64,000 nucleotides of DNA from Neobacillus sp. WH10 (GTDB taxonomy: Bacteria; Bacillota; Bacilli; Bacillales; Cytobacillaceae). The stretch is taken from assembly GCF_030123405.1 (NCBI RefSeq), contig NZ_CP126110.1, forward strand, positions 4,960,001 to 5,024,000, written 5' to 3'. Both the position numbers and the translations under genes were made by a program. Under the pieces are notes generated by a model, which saw only the letters and a list, made by a program, of their open reading frames with translations, was not told the DNA's origin and searched no databases. This document shows, one piece after another, positions 18,154 to 26,942 of this stretch (the stretch's first letter is position 1; the number at the start of each line of letters is the position of its first letter).

Positions 18154-20459
18154 ATTCGCTCCTCCTCATTCTTTACAAGACCCTTTTTGATTGCATCTCT
18201 AATCTGTTCAGGCCGTATTGGCAAGGAAGTAATATGGATCGGGTAATGATCAAGGGCATTAATAATTGCATTGGCAACTGCAGGTGCAACCGCGACTGTC
18301 CCTCCTTCACCTGCCCCTTTAACACCAAGTGGATTTAAAGGAGATGGTGAATTTTCTAGGATCTCAATATCGATTTCAGGTACCTCCATCGAGCTTGGCA
18401 GCAAATAATCCATAAATGAACCTGTGACCAGCTGGCCGGCTTCATCATATTTAAGTTCCTCATAAATTGCCCCGCCCAATCCTTGAGCCATGCCGCCGAC
18501 CAACTGCCCGTGTACCAATAACGGGTTAATGGCCCGCCCAACATCATATGCAATATAATACTTTTCAATTTTTACTTTTCCTGTTTCCGGATCAATTGCT
18601 ACTTCTGTAGCGTGGATACCATATGGATAGGACATATGATCAATTGAAAAGGTATATTTTTCATGAAGCTGAACGCCTTGTTTTCTGCATTCTGTAAGGA
18701 TATCTTCGAGCGGGCAAACATTCTGCTGGTTTGACACATTGATGATCCATTGATCCTTTATATCAAGATCATCGGCCTGAAGACTAAATCGTTCAGAAGC
18801 CGCCTTCACTATTTTCCTTTTAAGTGCCTCTGAAGCATACCAGGCAGCTGATCCTCCCACCACAGTTCCACGGGTAGCAAAAGAGCCATTTCCCTTTTCC
18901 ACCACATCAGTATCCCCATGAATGACACTAACCTTTGAGTAAGGAATTCCCAATTGCTCAGAGCATATTTGGGCAAGCGCGGTCTTGACCCCTTGACCTA
19001 TATCCGCTAATCCGGTTTTACAAATTAGTTCCCCGTTTTCTAAAAATTCAACTTCGCAAAACTCCCAAGGTCCTAACCCTGATTTTTCCACAAACATCGC
19101 AAAGCCCATTCCAATGATTTTCCCCTCTTTTGCGGCTTGGATCTTTTTATGTTTAAATTTCTCCCAATCCATTGCTTTCCGTGCCGTTTCAAGGATCCCG
19201 GGATAATCACCGCTATCGTATTCCACTTCCTGGCCAAGGGCTGAAATACCATTTGAATAAGGCATTTGCTCTGGTTGGATTAAATTTCTCTCCCGTACCA
19301 CTGTCGGGTCCAGACTAAGTTTTTTTGCCACGATATCAATAATTCGTTCTCTTACAAAGGTTCCTTCAAATCTTCCCGGACCGCGATAGGTTCCTGTCGG
19401 TGTTTTGTTCGTTGCGACAACATGAGTAATGAATTCAAGCGCCTCGATATCATAAGGGCCTGCAAACATACCTTGGGTTAATACTGGAACAGTGACTCCA
19501 TGAGTACGGATGTACGCTCCTGTATCTACAAAAATCTCATCTTTTAACGCATGTATTCTACCCTTTCCATCAAACCCCACCTTTACATGGTGTTTTTGTT
19601 CACGAGAATGGTTTGTCGCCTTCATATGCTCTAACCTGTCCTCAATCCACTTTACCGGCCGGCCAAGCTGAAGTGCTGCATAGGGTATTAAATAGTCCTC
19701 CGGATAGAATTCACCTCTGGGCCCAAAACCGCCTCCGACATCGGTTTCGATAAAGCGAATGTCTTTAGGGTCCTTCTTCAAAAGTCTAGCAAGGATTTGA
19801 TGATTAAAATGAACCACTTTTGTAGGACCATAGACTGTAAGCCGCTTATCTTCTCCTACAACAGCAAGAAGGCCTCTTGTTTCCATTGGGATTCCTGAAT
19901 GCCGCTGTACATATAAATCTTCTTCTAACACATAAGGGCACTTTTCCAATTGTTCTTCGATATTTCCTTTTTTGGAATGAATGATAAATAGATCATTACT
20001 GCCAATTTCAGGATGTAACAAGTCCGTTTCTGGCTGAATCGATTTATGTACATCCGTGATTGCTGCTAACGGTTCATAAACGATGTCGATTAAGTCAGCT
20101 GCATCTTCTGCCACGTATCTTGATATTGCTACAATCATGACCACTGGTTCCCCAACATACCGAACTTTATCTTTCGCTAAAGGGTACTGCAAAGCTTTCG
20201 TCAGAGCTTCATTGGGTGCGAGGCGCATAGGAATTGGAGAAAGACCTTCTGGCAGATCCTGTCCTGTCATAACCATGAAAACTTCCGGATGATTTTTCGC
20301 TTTTTCGATATTAATTCGCAATATATTTGCATGAGCATGTGGACTGCGTATAATAACTGCTTCATACTGACCAGGCAGTTTAATATCACCCACATATTGT
20401 CCCTTACCTTGAATTAATCGTGGGTCTTCAATTCGTTTCACACTGGTACCAATGGTCAT
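18150..20459 (-). CDS. Molybdenum hydroxylase large subunit 2 (xanthine dehydrogenase/CoxL family)
   Basis: 769 residues, paralogous to the adjacent 779-residue subunit but clearly diverged. RLIQGKGQYVGDI at the N-terminus, VGGGFGPRGEF, YRGPGRFEGTF and GVKGAGEGGT (catalytic glutamate E718) are all present, so it should be active. It overlaps both flanking genes by 4 nt (ATGA type), indicating one translationally coupled operon. One of the two subunits probably oxidises nicotinate to 6-hydroxynicotinate and the other 6-hydroxynicotinate to 2,6-dihydroxynicotinate; which does which cannot be told here. Confidence 0.9.
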   Translation of the reverse strand: MTIGTSVKRIEDPRLIQGKGQYVGDIKLPGQYEAVIIRSPHAHANILRINIEKAKNHPEVFMVMTGQDLPEGLSPIPMRLAPNEALTKALQYPLAKDKVRYVGEPVVMIVAISRYVAEDAADLIDIVYEPLAAITDVHKSIQPETDLLHPEIGSNDLFIIHSKKGNIEEQLEKCPYVLEEDLYVQRHSGIPMETRGLLAVVGEDKRLTVYGPTKVVHFNHQILARLLKKDPKDIRFIETDVGGGFGPRGEFYPEDYLIPYAALQLGRPVKWIEDRLEHMKATNHSREQKHHVKVGFDGKGRIHALKDEIFVDTGAYIRTHGVTVPVLTQGMFAGPYDIEALEFITHVVATNKTPTGTYRGPGRFEGTFVRERIIDIVAKKLSLDPTVVRERNLIQPEQMPYSNGISALGQEVEYDSGDYPGILETARKAMDWEKFKHKKIQAAKEGKIIGMGFAMFVEKSGLGPWEFCEVEFLENGELICKTGLADIGQGVKTALAQICSEQLGIPYSKVSVIHGDTDVVEKGNGSFATRGTVVGGSAAWYASEALKRKIVKAASERFSLQADDLDIKDQWIINVSNQQNVCPLEDILTECRKQGVQLHEKYTFSIDHMSYPYGIHATEVAIDPETGKVKIEKYYIAYDVGRAINPLLVHGQLVGGMAQGLGGAIYEELKYDEAGQLVTGSFMDYLLPSSMEVPEIDIEILENSPSPLNPLGVKGAGEGGTVAVAPAVANAIINALDHYPIHITSLPIRPEQIRDAIKKGLVKNEEERI

Positions 20460-21007
20460 ACTTCCACTTTCCTTCCAGAGTGGACGCTTTCTATATCACT
20501 AGTCTCTTCCTCACTCTTTTTATGCTTGTTGAGAAATTCTGCTGCCATTTCGACAGCATCGACAATATTTTGATAACCTGTGCAACGACATAAATTCCCT
20601 GAGATTCCTTCCCGAATTTCCTCACGGCTTGGATTAGGGTTCTGTTCTAGAAAATGGCATGCGGACATGAGTACTCCTGGTGTACAAAAACCACATTGCA
20701 GACCATGCTTTTCCCAGAATGCTTCTTGCAATGGATGCAGGCTGCCGTCTGGTTCTGCTAACCCTTCTACTGTACGTATCTCGGCCCGGTCTGCCTGAAC
20801 TCCAAAGACAAGACAAGACCTGACCGGGCGGCCATCCATTATGATTGTACAAGCACCGCAAATACCATGCTCACAGCCAACATGTGTGCCCGTTAATCCG
20901 AGTTCATCGCGTAAAACATCTGATAATAACATGCGCGGCTCTACCGAAGCAGTATATTCCTTGCCGTTCACGGTTAAGACGATTTTTTTTAAGTTATTTT
21001 GTGACAT
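20456..21007 (-). CDS. Molybdenum hydroxylase [2Fe-2S] small subunit
   Basis: 183 residues with both iron-sulfur centres intact: plant-ferredoxin-type cysteines C45, C50, C53 and C65, and the helical-domain cysteines C105, C108, C140 and C142 (CGFC and CRC). It carries electrons from the molybdenum centre to the FAD subunit. AGGAGG precedes ATG 21007. The gene lies between the FAD subunit (36-nt gap) and large subunit 2. The last 25 residues are charged and variable. Confidence 0.93.
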   Translation of the reverse strand: MSQNNLKKIVLTVNGKEYTASVEPRMLLSDVLRDELGLTGTHVGCEHGICGACTIIMDGRPVRSCLVFGVQADRAEIRTVEGLAEPDGSLHPLQEAFWEKHGLQCGFCTPGVLMSACHFLEQNPNPSREEIREGISGNLCRCTGYQNIVDAVEMAAEFLNKHKKSEEETSDIESVHSGRKVEV

Positions 21008-21043
21008 ATGTCTCCACCTCCTGGGAATGGTTAAGAATTACTC

Positions 21044-21916
21044 CTATCGTTGAATAGCTCTCTTTGTAGCACGTTCCAATACTCGCTTTGCATAGGTGAT
21101 GCATAAATCTTTTCGATATTCACTACTTGCATGGATATCTGGCTCTGGATCAACCAAATCCGCAATTTGATTGCAGGATTCTGCTATAAGGCCATGATCA
21201 GGGACTTTCCCAATCAGTTCATCTGTCACTTCATTCAATAGAACAGGGACTCCATCAACCCCTCCTAAGCAGAGTGTTGCTGCTTCAACTTTCCCATCTT
21301 CACTCAAGGTAACAGATGCAGCAGCGAGAACGATGGCAAAGTCTCCTTTTCTTAACGTGAACTCGTCAATTGCATATCCAGTCCTTGCAGGAGGAAGCGG
21401 AATGTCAATCGATACTAAGATCTCATTCATTTCGATTGTCGTTGTCAAATAGGTCAAAAAGAATTCGTCTGTTGTAATCGTCCGAACACCTTCTGATGAA
21501 GCAAGTGTAATCGTTGCTCCAAGTGTAGTCAGCATGACAGGAAGTTCAGCTGTTGGATCGGCGTGTGCGACGCTGCCTCCAATCGTCCCTCGTGAGCGAA
21601 TTTGCGAGTGGCCTATCAATTTCATTCCCTCTGTAAGCAATGGACAGACTCGTTCGATTTCATTTGATTCCTCAACCTGATAGTGACGCGTTAGTCCGCC
21701 AATTTGAATCACCGTATCAGTAACTCGAATGTAGTTAAGTTCTGCTAAATGATTAATGTCTATCAGTACTAGGGGACGAGCTAAACGCATATTCATCATA
21801 GGAATAAGGCTTTGTCCTCCCGACATGATCTTCGCATCATAACCAAATTCATCCAATAAGTTTAATGCTTCTTCAAGCTCCAATGGAGAATGATAGTCAA
21901 ATACCGCTGGTTTCAC
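21044..21916 (-). CDS. Molybdenum hydroxylase FAD-binding medium subunit
   Basis: 290 residues of the CoxM/CutM family. Flavin-binding motifs SGGQSLIPMM (32-41) and TIGGSVAHADP are visible, followed by the CO-dehydrogenase flavoprotein C-terminal domain. It starts at GTG 21916 after an AGAGGG site. It passes electrons to an external acceptor and would serve both large subunits. Confidence 0.92.
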   Translation of the reverse strand: MKPAVFDYHSPLELEEALNLLDEFGYDAKIMSGGQSLIPMMNMRLARPLVLIDINHLAELNYIRVTDTVIQIGGLTRHYQVEESNEIERVCPLLTEGMKLIGHSQIRSRGTIGGSVAHADPTAELPVMLTTLGATITLASSEGVRTITTDEFFLTYLTTTIEMNEILVSIDIPLPPARTGYAIDEFTLRKGDFAIVLAAASVTLSEDGKVEAATLCLGGVDGVPVLLNEVTDELIGKVPDHGLIAESCNQIADLVDPEPDIHASSEYRKDLCITYAKRVLERATKRAIQR

Positions 21917-21959
21917 GTTATACCCTCTTTCCTAGAAAGGTTGTTTACCCATTTTTCCT

Positions 21960-22409
21960 TTACATAGCTGTTTTAGTATTGATTTCCTTTGCAATTTTCT
22001 TAAAGAAATCCTTCACGATCATCTTCGCGATTCCAGATAAGATACGCTGTCCCACTCCTGCAATCAGGCCGCCCACCTGAGCTTCACCATCATAGCGAAT
22101 GGTCGCTTTTGGCTGACTATAGTCAAGCTCAACTACAGCATTCCCTTCGATAAAACCCATTTTGCTATCAGCCTTCATGATAATTCGATATTGGTTTGGT
22201 GCAGCTTTATCTAAGATTTTAATTTCAGCTTCATATTCTCCTCTTACCGCAGCAATCCCCAAGGCAATTTCAGCCTTATAGCTATCCGGCGCAAGTTCTG
22301 TCATAGCTTTACATCCAGGTGTTGCTTTTTTAAGTACCTCCGGATCATTTAAAGCGTTCCAAACATCTTCTTGAGCTGCATCAACAATAATTTCGCCTTG
22401 TACATTCAT
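21960..22409 (-). CDS. CoxG-like SRPBCC protein (hydroxylase accessory)
   Basis: 149 residues from ATG 22409, with AAAGGTGG about 9 nt upstream; the longer frame to 22445 lacks such a site. The sequence shows the CoxG pattern: GEIIVDAAQEDVWNALNDPEVL at the start, then CKAMTELAPDSYKAEIALGIAAVRGEY. CoxG proteins recruit or mature xanthine dehydrogenase-family enzymes at the membrane. It appears to be the first gene of the large minus-strand operon, so the promoter should lie in 22410-22603, an AT-rich stretch where I see no clear operator. Confidence 0.85.
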   Translation of the reverse strand: MNVQGEIIVDAAQEDVWNALNDPEVLKKATPGCKAMTELAPDSYKAEIALGIAAVRGEYEAEIKILDKAAPNQYRIIMKADSKMGFIEGNAVVELDYSQPKATIRYDGEAQVGGLIAGVGQRILSGIAKMIVKDFFKKIAKEINTKTAM

Positions 22410-22603
22410 TATGAAAACCACCTTTACTAAAATCATTTTTTCCAATTACATGCCCGCCAAAGTGGGGGAATTTAACTGTGTAATTATCAGAATTTTCTAC
22501 TACTTAGGAAAATAATAAAATATATTATATATAATTGTGAAATACCTATATTTTATAAAATGATAAGTTTTTTGTATTTTCACTTTAATTATGTTGTTAA
22601 CCT

Positions 22604-22657
22604 AAAAAGAGAGCTGTCCTTAAAAATCAAATGATCTTAAGGACAGCCCTCTTTTTA
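22604..22657 (-). terminator. Terminator after xdhC-like gene
   Basis: A long hairpin whose arms, centred on GCTGTCCTTAA and TTAAGGACAGC, are flanked by AAAAAGAG and CTCTTTTT, so it can act in both directions. It separates xdhC from the coxG-led operon. Confidence 0.85.
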
Positions 22658-22677
22658 TTTAAGAATTTACTACCAAA

Positions 22678-23763
22678 CTAAATCCGGCATGCTGTTGTAC
22701 CTTGTTTTTTCAGCTCAGCATGAGAATGATTTCTAACTTTTATTAATTCCGCCAATACACTTATACTGATCTCCTCTGGTCCCTCTGCACCTATATTTAA
22801 TCCAATTGGAGAATGGATATAAGACATAAAATTTTTATCACTTACTAACCGTTCTGTTCGTCTCTTTGGTCCCAATACACCTAGATATTTGAGAGGAGTT
22901 TGCAGAAGGTACTGTAAAATTTCTTGATCTCTATTAAAATTATGGGTCATAACAAGGACAAAGCTATCAAAAGGAATCTGCCTTTTTTTAAAAAAAGATT
23001 CTGGATGTTCTTGTATATGAACATCCGCTTGCGGGAACTTTTTTTCATTGCATCGGCTGCTTCTTGGATCGATTACGGTAATTGAAAAATCCAATTGTGA
23101 AGCAATTTTAACTAAAGGTTCCGCATCAGGGCCAGCCCCAAATATATATAAATTTTCTTTTGGCTGGTAGCGTTCGAATAAGAAATCTCTCCCTAGCTCT
23201 TCAATATGAATTAATTTTACTTTCGCTCCGCTAAGAAAAAAATCCTTCATGTATGGGTTCAACTTTTGGCCGATTTCATGATCAGCAGACTCCACACAAA
23301 TATTTCCGTTATCGTAGTAAAGTATGGTAGATCCTTGATTTTCTGAGTTGATCGATTTTACCGATACAACATTGAAACCCTTGTTTAGTTGCTCGTCAAT
23401 ATATGGCCATAGCAGCGTGTTTGACTGTAATTTAGTCAATTCCCAGCCAATTGGTTCAATATATACTTCGATGTTCCCGTCACATCCGGCACTTTGCCCC
23501 CAAGAAAGATCATCTTCAGATTTTAAATCATAATGGACATTTTTAGGGTGAAGTGACTTGATCACTTCCTGAGCCTGACAGAGTAAATCTTCTTCCAAGC
23601 AACCTGCACTGATAGTTCCAAAATAACTGCCATCTTCTCCAATGAGCATTTTTGCACCTTCCCGTCTATAAGCAGAGCCATCTACACGGATAATTGTGGC
23701 CATAGCAAAAATTTGGTCTTTCTTATCTTTCATGCTTCTTAATAACCTGCAGATATCATTCAT
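22678..23763 (-). CDS. XdhC/CoxI-family molybdenum hydroxylase maturation factor
   Basis: 361 residues from ATG 23763 (AAGGAGAG upstream; the frame continues to 23802 without a good site). The N-terminal XdhC/CoxI domain has VDGSAYRREGAKMLI and GTISAGCLEEDL. The C-terminal Rossmann domain has LYIFGAGPDAEPLV and ITVIDPRSSR. XdhC proteins bind molybdenum cofactor, protect its sulfurated form and insert it into xanthine dehydrogenase-type enzymes. It is divergent from the LysR gene and served by its own terminator, so it may be expressed separately. Confidence 0.9.
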   Translation of the reverse strand: MNDICRLLRSMKDKKDQIFAMATIIRVDGSAYRREGAKMLIGEDGSYFGTISAGCLEEDLLCQAQEVIKSLHPKNVHYDLKSEDDLSWGQSAGCDGNIEVYIEPIGWELTKLQSNTLLWPYIDEQLNKGFNVVSVKSINSENQGSTILYYDNGNICVESADHEIGQKLNPYMKDFFLSGAKVKLIHIEELGRDFLFERYQPKENLYIFGAGPDAEPLVKIASQLDFSITVIDPRSSRCNEKKFPQADVHIQEHPESFFKKRQIPFDSFVLVMTHNFNRDQEILQYLLQTPLKYLGVLGPKRRTERLVSDKNFMSYIHSPIGLNIGAEGPEEISISVLAELIKVRNHSHAELKKQGTTACRI

Positions 23764-23906
23764 AATAAATCTCTCCTTATCAAGATTTGAGAACGCTAAC
23801 ATTTTATTTACTAATTGTGATTTTGTGTTTACATATAGTAAATAGATGATATAATAAATTTATTAAATTATCAATATTCTAAATAATCGATTTATTTTTG
23901 AAGGGG

Positions 23907-24791
23907 ATGTTTTTCATAAACTTACTATATTTAGAGACGTTCTTAATTGTTTGTAATAATGGAAACTTTACTGAAGCTGCAAAACAGCTTTTTGTACCCC
24001 AGCCAACCATCTCCAACAGAATTAGTTACCTAGAAGAAGAACTGTGCCAAGAATTATTTGTAAGAGGAAAAAAAGGAAAACGAAGTGTGGAATTAACAAG
24101 AGCTGGTAAACTATTTCTTCCCTATGCCGAACAAGTTATCGAAACACTCAATGCCGCAAAAAGTGAATTGAATCAGGATGCTAATGGTAACCTGATGACC
24201 CTGGGCAGTTCGATTGCATTGACACATCCTTATATTTATCAAAAAATTAATTTACTTAATAGCGTACATAACAAGAATATTAATCTTCTGATCATGGACC
24301 ATTCCCTTATTGCTAAATCATTAATGGATGGCATTCTAGACATGGCTTTTGTAACTGAGCCCATAGTCAATAAACAATTAGAATCCTACCCAGTGTTAAG
24401 AGAAAAATATGGATTAATAGTCTCAAGGCAGCATCCGTTAGCCAAGAAACCATGCTTGGAGAAAATAGAAGAGTTAGAAGAAGAATATTTAATTTTCTAC
24501 AAATCTTTTTCAAAAGATCAAACAGTTTTAAGAAATATAAAATGTAAAAGATGGATTACAACAAATCAAATTGAATTAGTGAACGACCTTATTCATAACC
24601 AAAATGCCGTATCGTTTCTCCCTCAGCATGCCCTCAATAATGAAATCAAAAAAGGAAAAATAGTGCACGTCCCCATTCACGAAAGTTTGCTGGTTTGTGA
24701 AATTCAATATTATTTAGTATATAGAAGAAATGAACTTTTCTATGAAGATATTTTCTTATCCGAACTGAAATCAGAAAAATTGTCAATATGA
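23907..24791 (+). CDS. LysR-family transcriptional regulator
   Basis: About 294 residues: an N-terminal winged helix (LETFLIVCNNGNFTEAAKQLFVPQPTISNRISYLEEEL) and a periplasmic-binding-like effector domain. The start is uncertain. ATG 23907 directly abuts GAAGGGG, and the ideally spaced codon is an ATA at 23919; TTG 23898 is a third choice. It is divergent from xdhC, so it probably controls xdhC and perhaps the hydroxylase operon. Confidence 0.88.
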   Translation: MFFINLLYLETFLIVCNNGNFTEAAKQLFVPQPTISNRISYLEEELCQELFVRGKKGKRSVELTRAGKLFLPYAEQVIETLNAAKSELNQDANGNLMTLGSSIALTHPYIYQKINLLNSVHNKNINLLIMDHSLIAKSLMDGILDMAFVTEPIVNKQLESYPVLREKYGLIVSRQHPLAKKPCLEKIEELEEEYLIFYKSFSKDQTVLRNIKCKRWITTNQIELVNDLIHNQNAVSFLPQHALNNEIKKGKIVHVPIHESLLVCEIQYYLVYRRNELFYEDIFLSELKSEKLSI

Positions 24792-24851
24792 TAGATTTGA
24801 AAGGTTACAAATGTTAGGAAAATTAGATTCCCTCCTCTCGTCTGGAATAAT

Positions 24852-24890
24852 AAAGAGTCGGCCATTACCATGAGGTAGAGTCGACTCTTT
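24852..24890 (+). terminator. Terminator after the LysR gene
   Basis: AAAGAGTCG (24852-24860) pairs with CGACTCTTT (24882-24890), with partial pairing inside the loop. It lies 60 nt past the LysR stop. Confidence 0.65.
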
Positions 24891-24948
24891 CATTGTGACT
24901 TATAAGGCTTTGACAAAATCTATCATGGGCGCGTAACAGGAACTGCAC

Positions 24949-25119
24949 CTAAGCCCGCTTCTGATACGGGTCTTCCCGATAATCTGCTTTTCGTTTATAA
25001 ATAACTTTTCCTGATTCCTCTTTTCCGTGAATGGAGGGAATAACCGCTCTTACACCCGTAACCGTTTCTCCAAGTTTATACGACTTTTTGTTTACTTTTG
25101 ATCCCACTGTTCTTTTCAT
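24949..25119 (-). CDS. 56-aa conserved small protein of TIR locus B
   Basis: Paralogue of the protein at 6273-6443: same length, same YKLGETVTGV core and the same YKRKADYREDP tail, with about ten substitutions. It starts at ATG 25119 and overlaps the TGA of a TIR gene remnant as ATGA, exactly as in locus A, although nearly all of the TIR gene is gone. GGAGG inside the remnant still serves as its ribosome binding site. The frame has stayed intact, which suggests either recent loss or function without the local TIR gene. Confidence 0.7.
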   Translation of the reverse strand: MKRTVGSKVNKKSYKLGETVTGVRAVIPSIHGKEESGKVIYKRKADYREDPYQKRA

Positions 25120-25180
25120 GAAGATACACCTCCAAAGATATTATTTATCGTACTTAAAAGGGTGTAAATTATTGAGACCC
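25116..25180 (-). pseudogene. 3' remnant of a deleted TIR gene (locus B)
   Basis: In frame on the minus strand the last codons read YTLLSTINNIFGGVSS and stop, against YNLLSTINNVFGGATL and stop at the end of the intact TIR gene at 6440. Similarity ends near 25180 and resumes at about 25190 with the intergenic sequence that in locus A lies upstream of the TIR gene. Roughly 1 kb of TIR coding sequence was therefore deleted. Confidence 0.75.
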
Positions 25181-25210
25181 ATTTCCCTCTTTTATTTACC
25201 ATGGAAATTG

Positions 25211-25621
25211 TTACATATAATTAAACATAATGGTAATAATAATTACAACAATGATCGGAAGATAAAATAGTCTTAATGTATTCGAAAAGCAAATAGATAT
25301 CCATGAGCTTACTTCAGACTCAAAAGGTTTCACATTCATTGAAAAGTCGATAAACTCTCCATCCGCTTTTTTTCTAACATTATCATAAAGTTTTCTGAAC
25401 AACTTTTCCTGCCAAAGAAAATAACCATCTAAAAGCCAAAAGAAAATAGTAGGTATTAATGCAATTGAAATTAATCTATAGTCCATATCTTGGGTATTCG
25501 CAAAAGCAAAAAGTCCAGCAACAAGAGTTACTGCCCAGCCCTTCAATAAAAAGGAATTTTGTCCCATTCGATTTATAACTCCCTGAATAAATTCAAGGTG
25601 TTTTAACTTATTTTCATTCAT
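25211..25621 (-). CDS. Small three-span membrane protein of TIR locus B
   Basis: 136 residues from ATG 25621 with GGGGG 6 nt upstream; the frame to 25657 is less likely. Hydrophobic segments: LLKGWAVTLVAGLFAFA, LISIALIPTIFFWLLDGYFLW and LFYLPIIVVIIITIMF. Between spans two and three is a soluble part beginning with FRKLYDNVRKK. The layout resembles SLATT-like small membrane proteins found beside nucleotide-sensing or TIR effectors, but I cannot name a family. The C-terminal half has a truncated copy in locus A. A membrane partner or pore role is inference. Confidence 0.7.
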   Translation of the reverse strand: MNENKLKHLEFIQGVINRMGQNSFLLKGWAVTLVAGLFAFANTQDMDYRLISIALIPTIFFWLLDGYFLWQEKLFRKLYDNVRKKADGEFIDFSMNVKPFESEVSSWISICFSNTLRLFYLPIIVVIIITIMFNYM

Positions 25622-26066
25622 AATATACCCCCAAATGCTATTTATTATATTATTCAAGCGAAGTTAAAGAATTCCTGTTTTATATTAAGTGCGGCTGAAT
25701 AATTTTATGTAACTAGCGATGTTCTATTGTTACACATTTGGTGGAAGAAAAGACGGAGAGGGATTCTAGATGCCTTTGCGGTAGATATTCCCGAAAACGT
25801 CAACATAGAGAGGTCTACTTTCACTTTATACCTCTAAATCAGGAAAAACGCCTAGGTAGAGTGCTTCTACTTTAACGGAATTTCTTAACCGTTCGCAGAG
25901 GAGTTTTCTTGTTTTTAGCAAAATATAGGTCGCGGCATGGAATGATTGGAAATGCAAAACATCCCGCCCCCTGTAATAGAGGGCAGGATTTCTGCATAAT
26001 AAACGATCTACTATTAGAAAGTCAGACCATCACCAAATTGGGAATCAGAGCCGCTCCCAGTACAAA
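25622..26066. other. Intergenic stretch without a recognisable gene
   Basis: No credible coding sequence is seen. At 25961-25989 a G/C-rich inverted repeat (ATCCCGCCCC against GGGCAGGAT) followed on the minus strand by GTTTTGCATTT is a plausible terminator for the aldolase operon. Confidence 0.5.
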
Positions 26067-26921
26067 TCATGCTTTTCCATCACTTCCGCACATTAGGATT
26101 TTTTGAATCGCCACTTTTTTCATGGCTTCTTTTCCCGGTGTCAAGTATTTACGAGGATCATTGGCATCAAGATTTTCTGTTAGGTATTTTCTCACTGCCT
26201 TAGCAAATGGAATTTTTAGTTCTGTTGCAATATTCACTTTTGAAATTCCAAGGTCAATTGTCCGTTTTACATCCGCCTCTGGAATTCCTGAACCACCATG
26301 TAGGACAAGTGGTACATCCAGTTTTTCATTGATGACGGCAAGTCGATCAAAGTCTAGTTTTGGATCAGATTTATAAAGGCCATGTGCCGTACCAATAGCG
26401 ACAGCAAAGCTATCAATTCCTGTCCGTTCCACATACTCAACTGCGCTATCAGGGTCCGTTAGAAAACTATCTTTTTCATCGACGACTAAGTCATCCTCGA
26501 TTCCTCCTAATCTACCAAGTTCTGCCTCGACTGACACCCCGTATTTTGCTGCATAATCTACCACTTCACGGACGATTTTAATGTTATTTTCAAAAGGGTG
26601 ATGGGAAGCATCAATCATGACACTTTTGTATCCCATTTCAATCAAGCTTTTTATGTAGTCAACATCTTCTGCATGATCAAGATGAATGCTAATTGGAACC
26701 CCATATCTTTTTGCAGCTACATTGGCAATAGCAAGCAAATAATCTGTTCCAGCATATGTCAATGTACTCGGAGTAGCCGCAATCATTAGTGGCGACTCAC
26801 ATTCAGCTGCGGCCTCTGCAACGACTTGAACCGTTTCAAGGTTATGAATATTAAAAGCAGGAACTGCATAACCTCCTAATTTTGCTTTATCTAACATATT
26901 TTTCGCTGATACTACACTCAT
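26067..26921 (-). CDS. Class II ketose-bisphosphate aldolase (GatY/KbaY/FbaA type)
   Basis: 284 residues, the length of tagatose-bisphosphate aldolases. Zinc-site and active-site motifs: PISIHLDHAEDV, ASHHPFENN, VEAELGRLGG, AIGTAHGLYK, VLHGGSGIP and INIATELK, ending in a CGSDGKA tail like KbaY/GatY. It cleaves a ketose 1,6-bisphosphate into dihydroxyacetone phosphate and an aldehyde phosphate. It is the last gene of an ABC-transporter/kinase operon 21 nt behind the kinase gene. A relative acting on a mono-phosphorylated deoxy sugar acid (IolJ type) cannot be excluded. Confidence 0.85.
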   Translation of the reverse strand: MSVVSAKNMLDKAKLGGYAVPAFNIHNLETVQVVAEAAAECESPLMIAATPSTLTYAGTDYLLAIANVAAKRYGVPISIHLDHAEDVDYIKSLIEMGYKSVMIDASHHPFENNIKIVREVVDYAAKYGVSVEAELGRLGGIEDDLVVDEKDSFLTDPDSAVEYVERTGIDSFAVAIGTAHGLYKSDPKLDFDRLAVINEKLDVPLVLHGGSGIPEADVKRTIDLGISKVNIATELKIPFAKAVRKYLTENLDANDPRKYLTPGKEAMKKVAIQKILMCGSDGKA

Positions 26922-26942
26922 ATGTTCTCCTCCATGTTGTTT

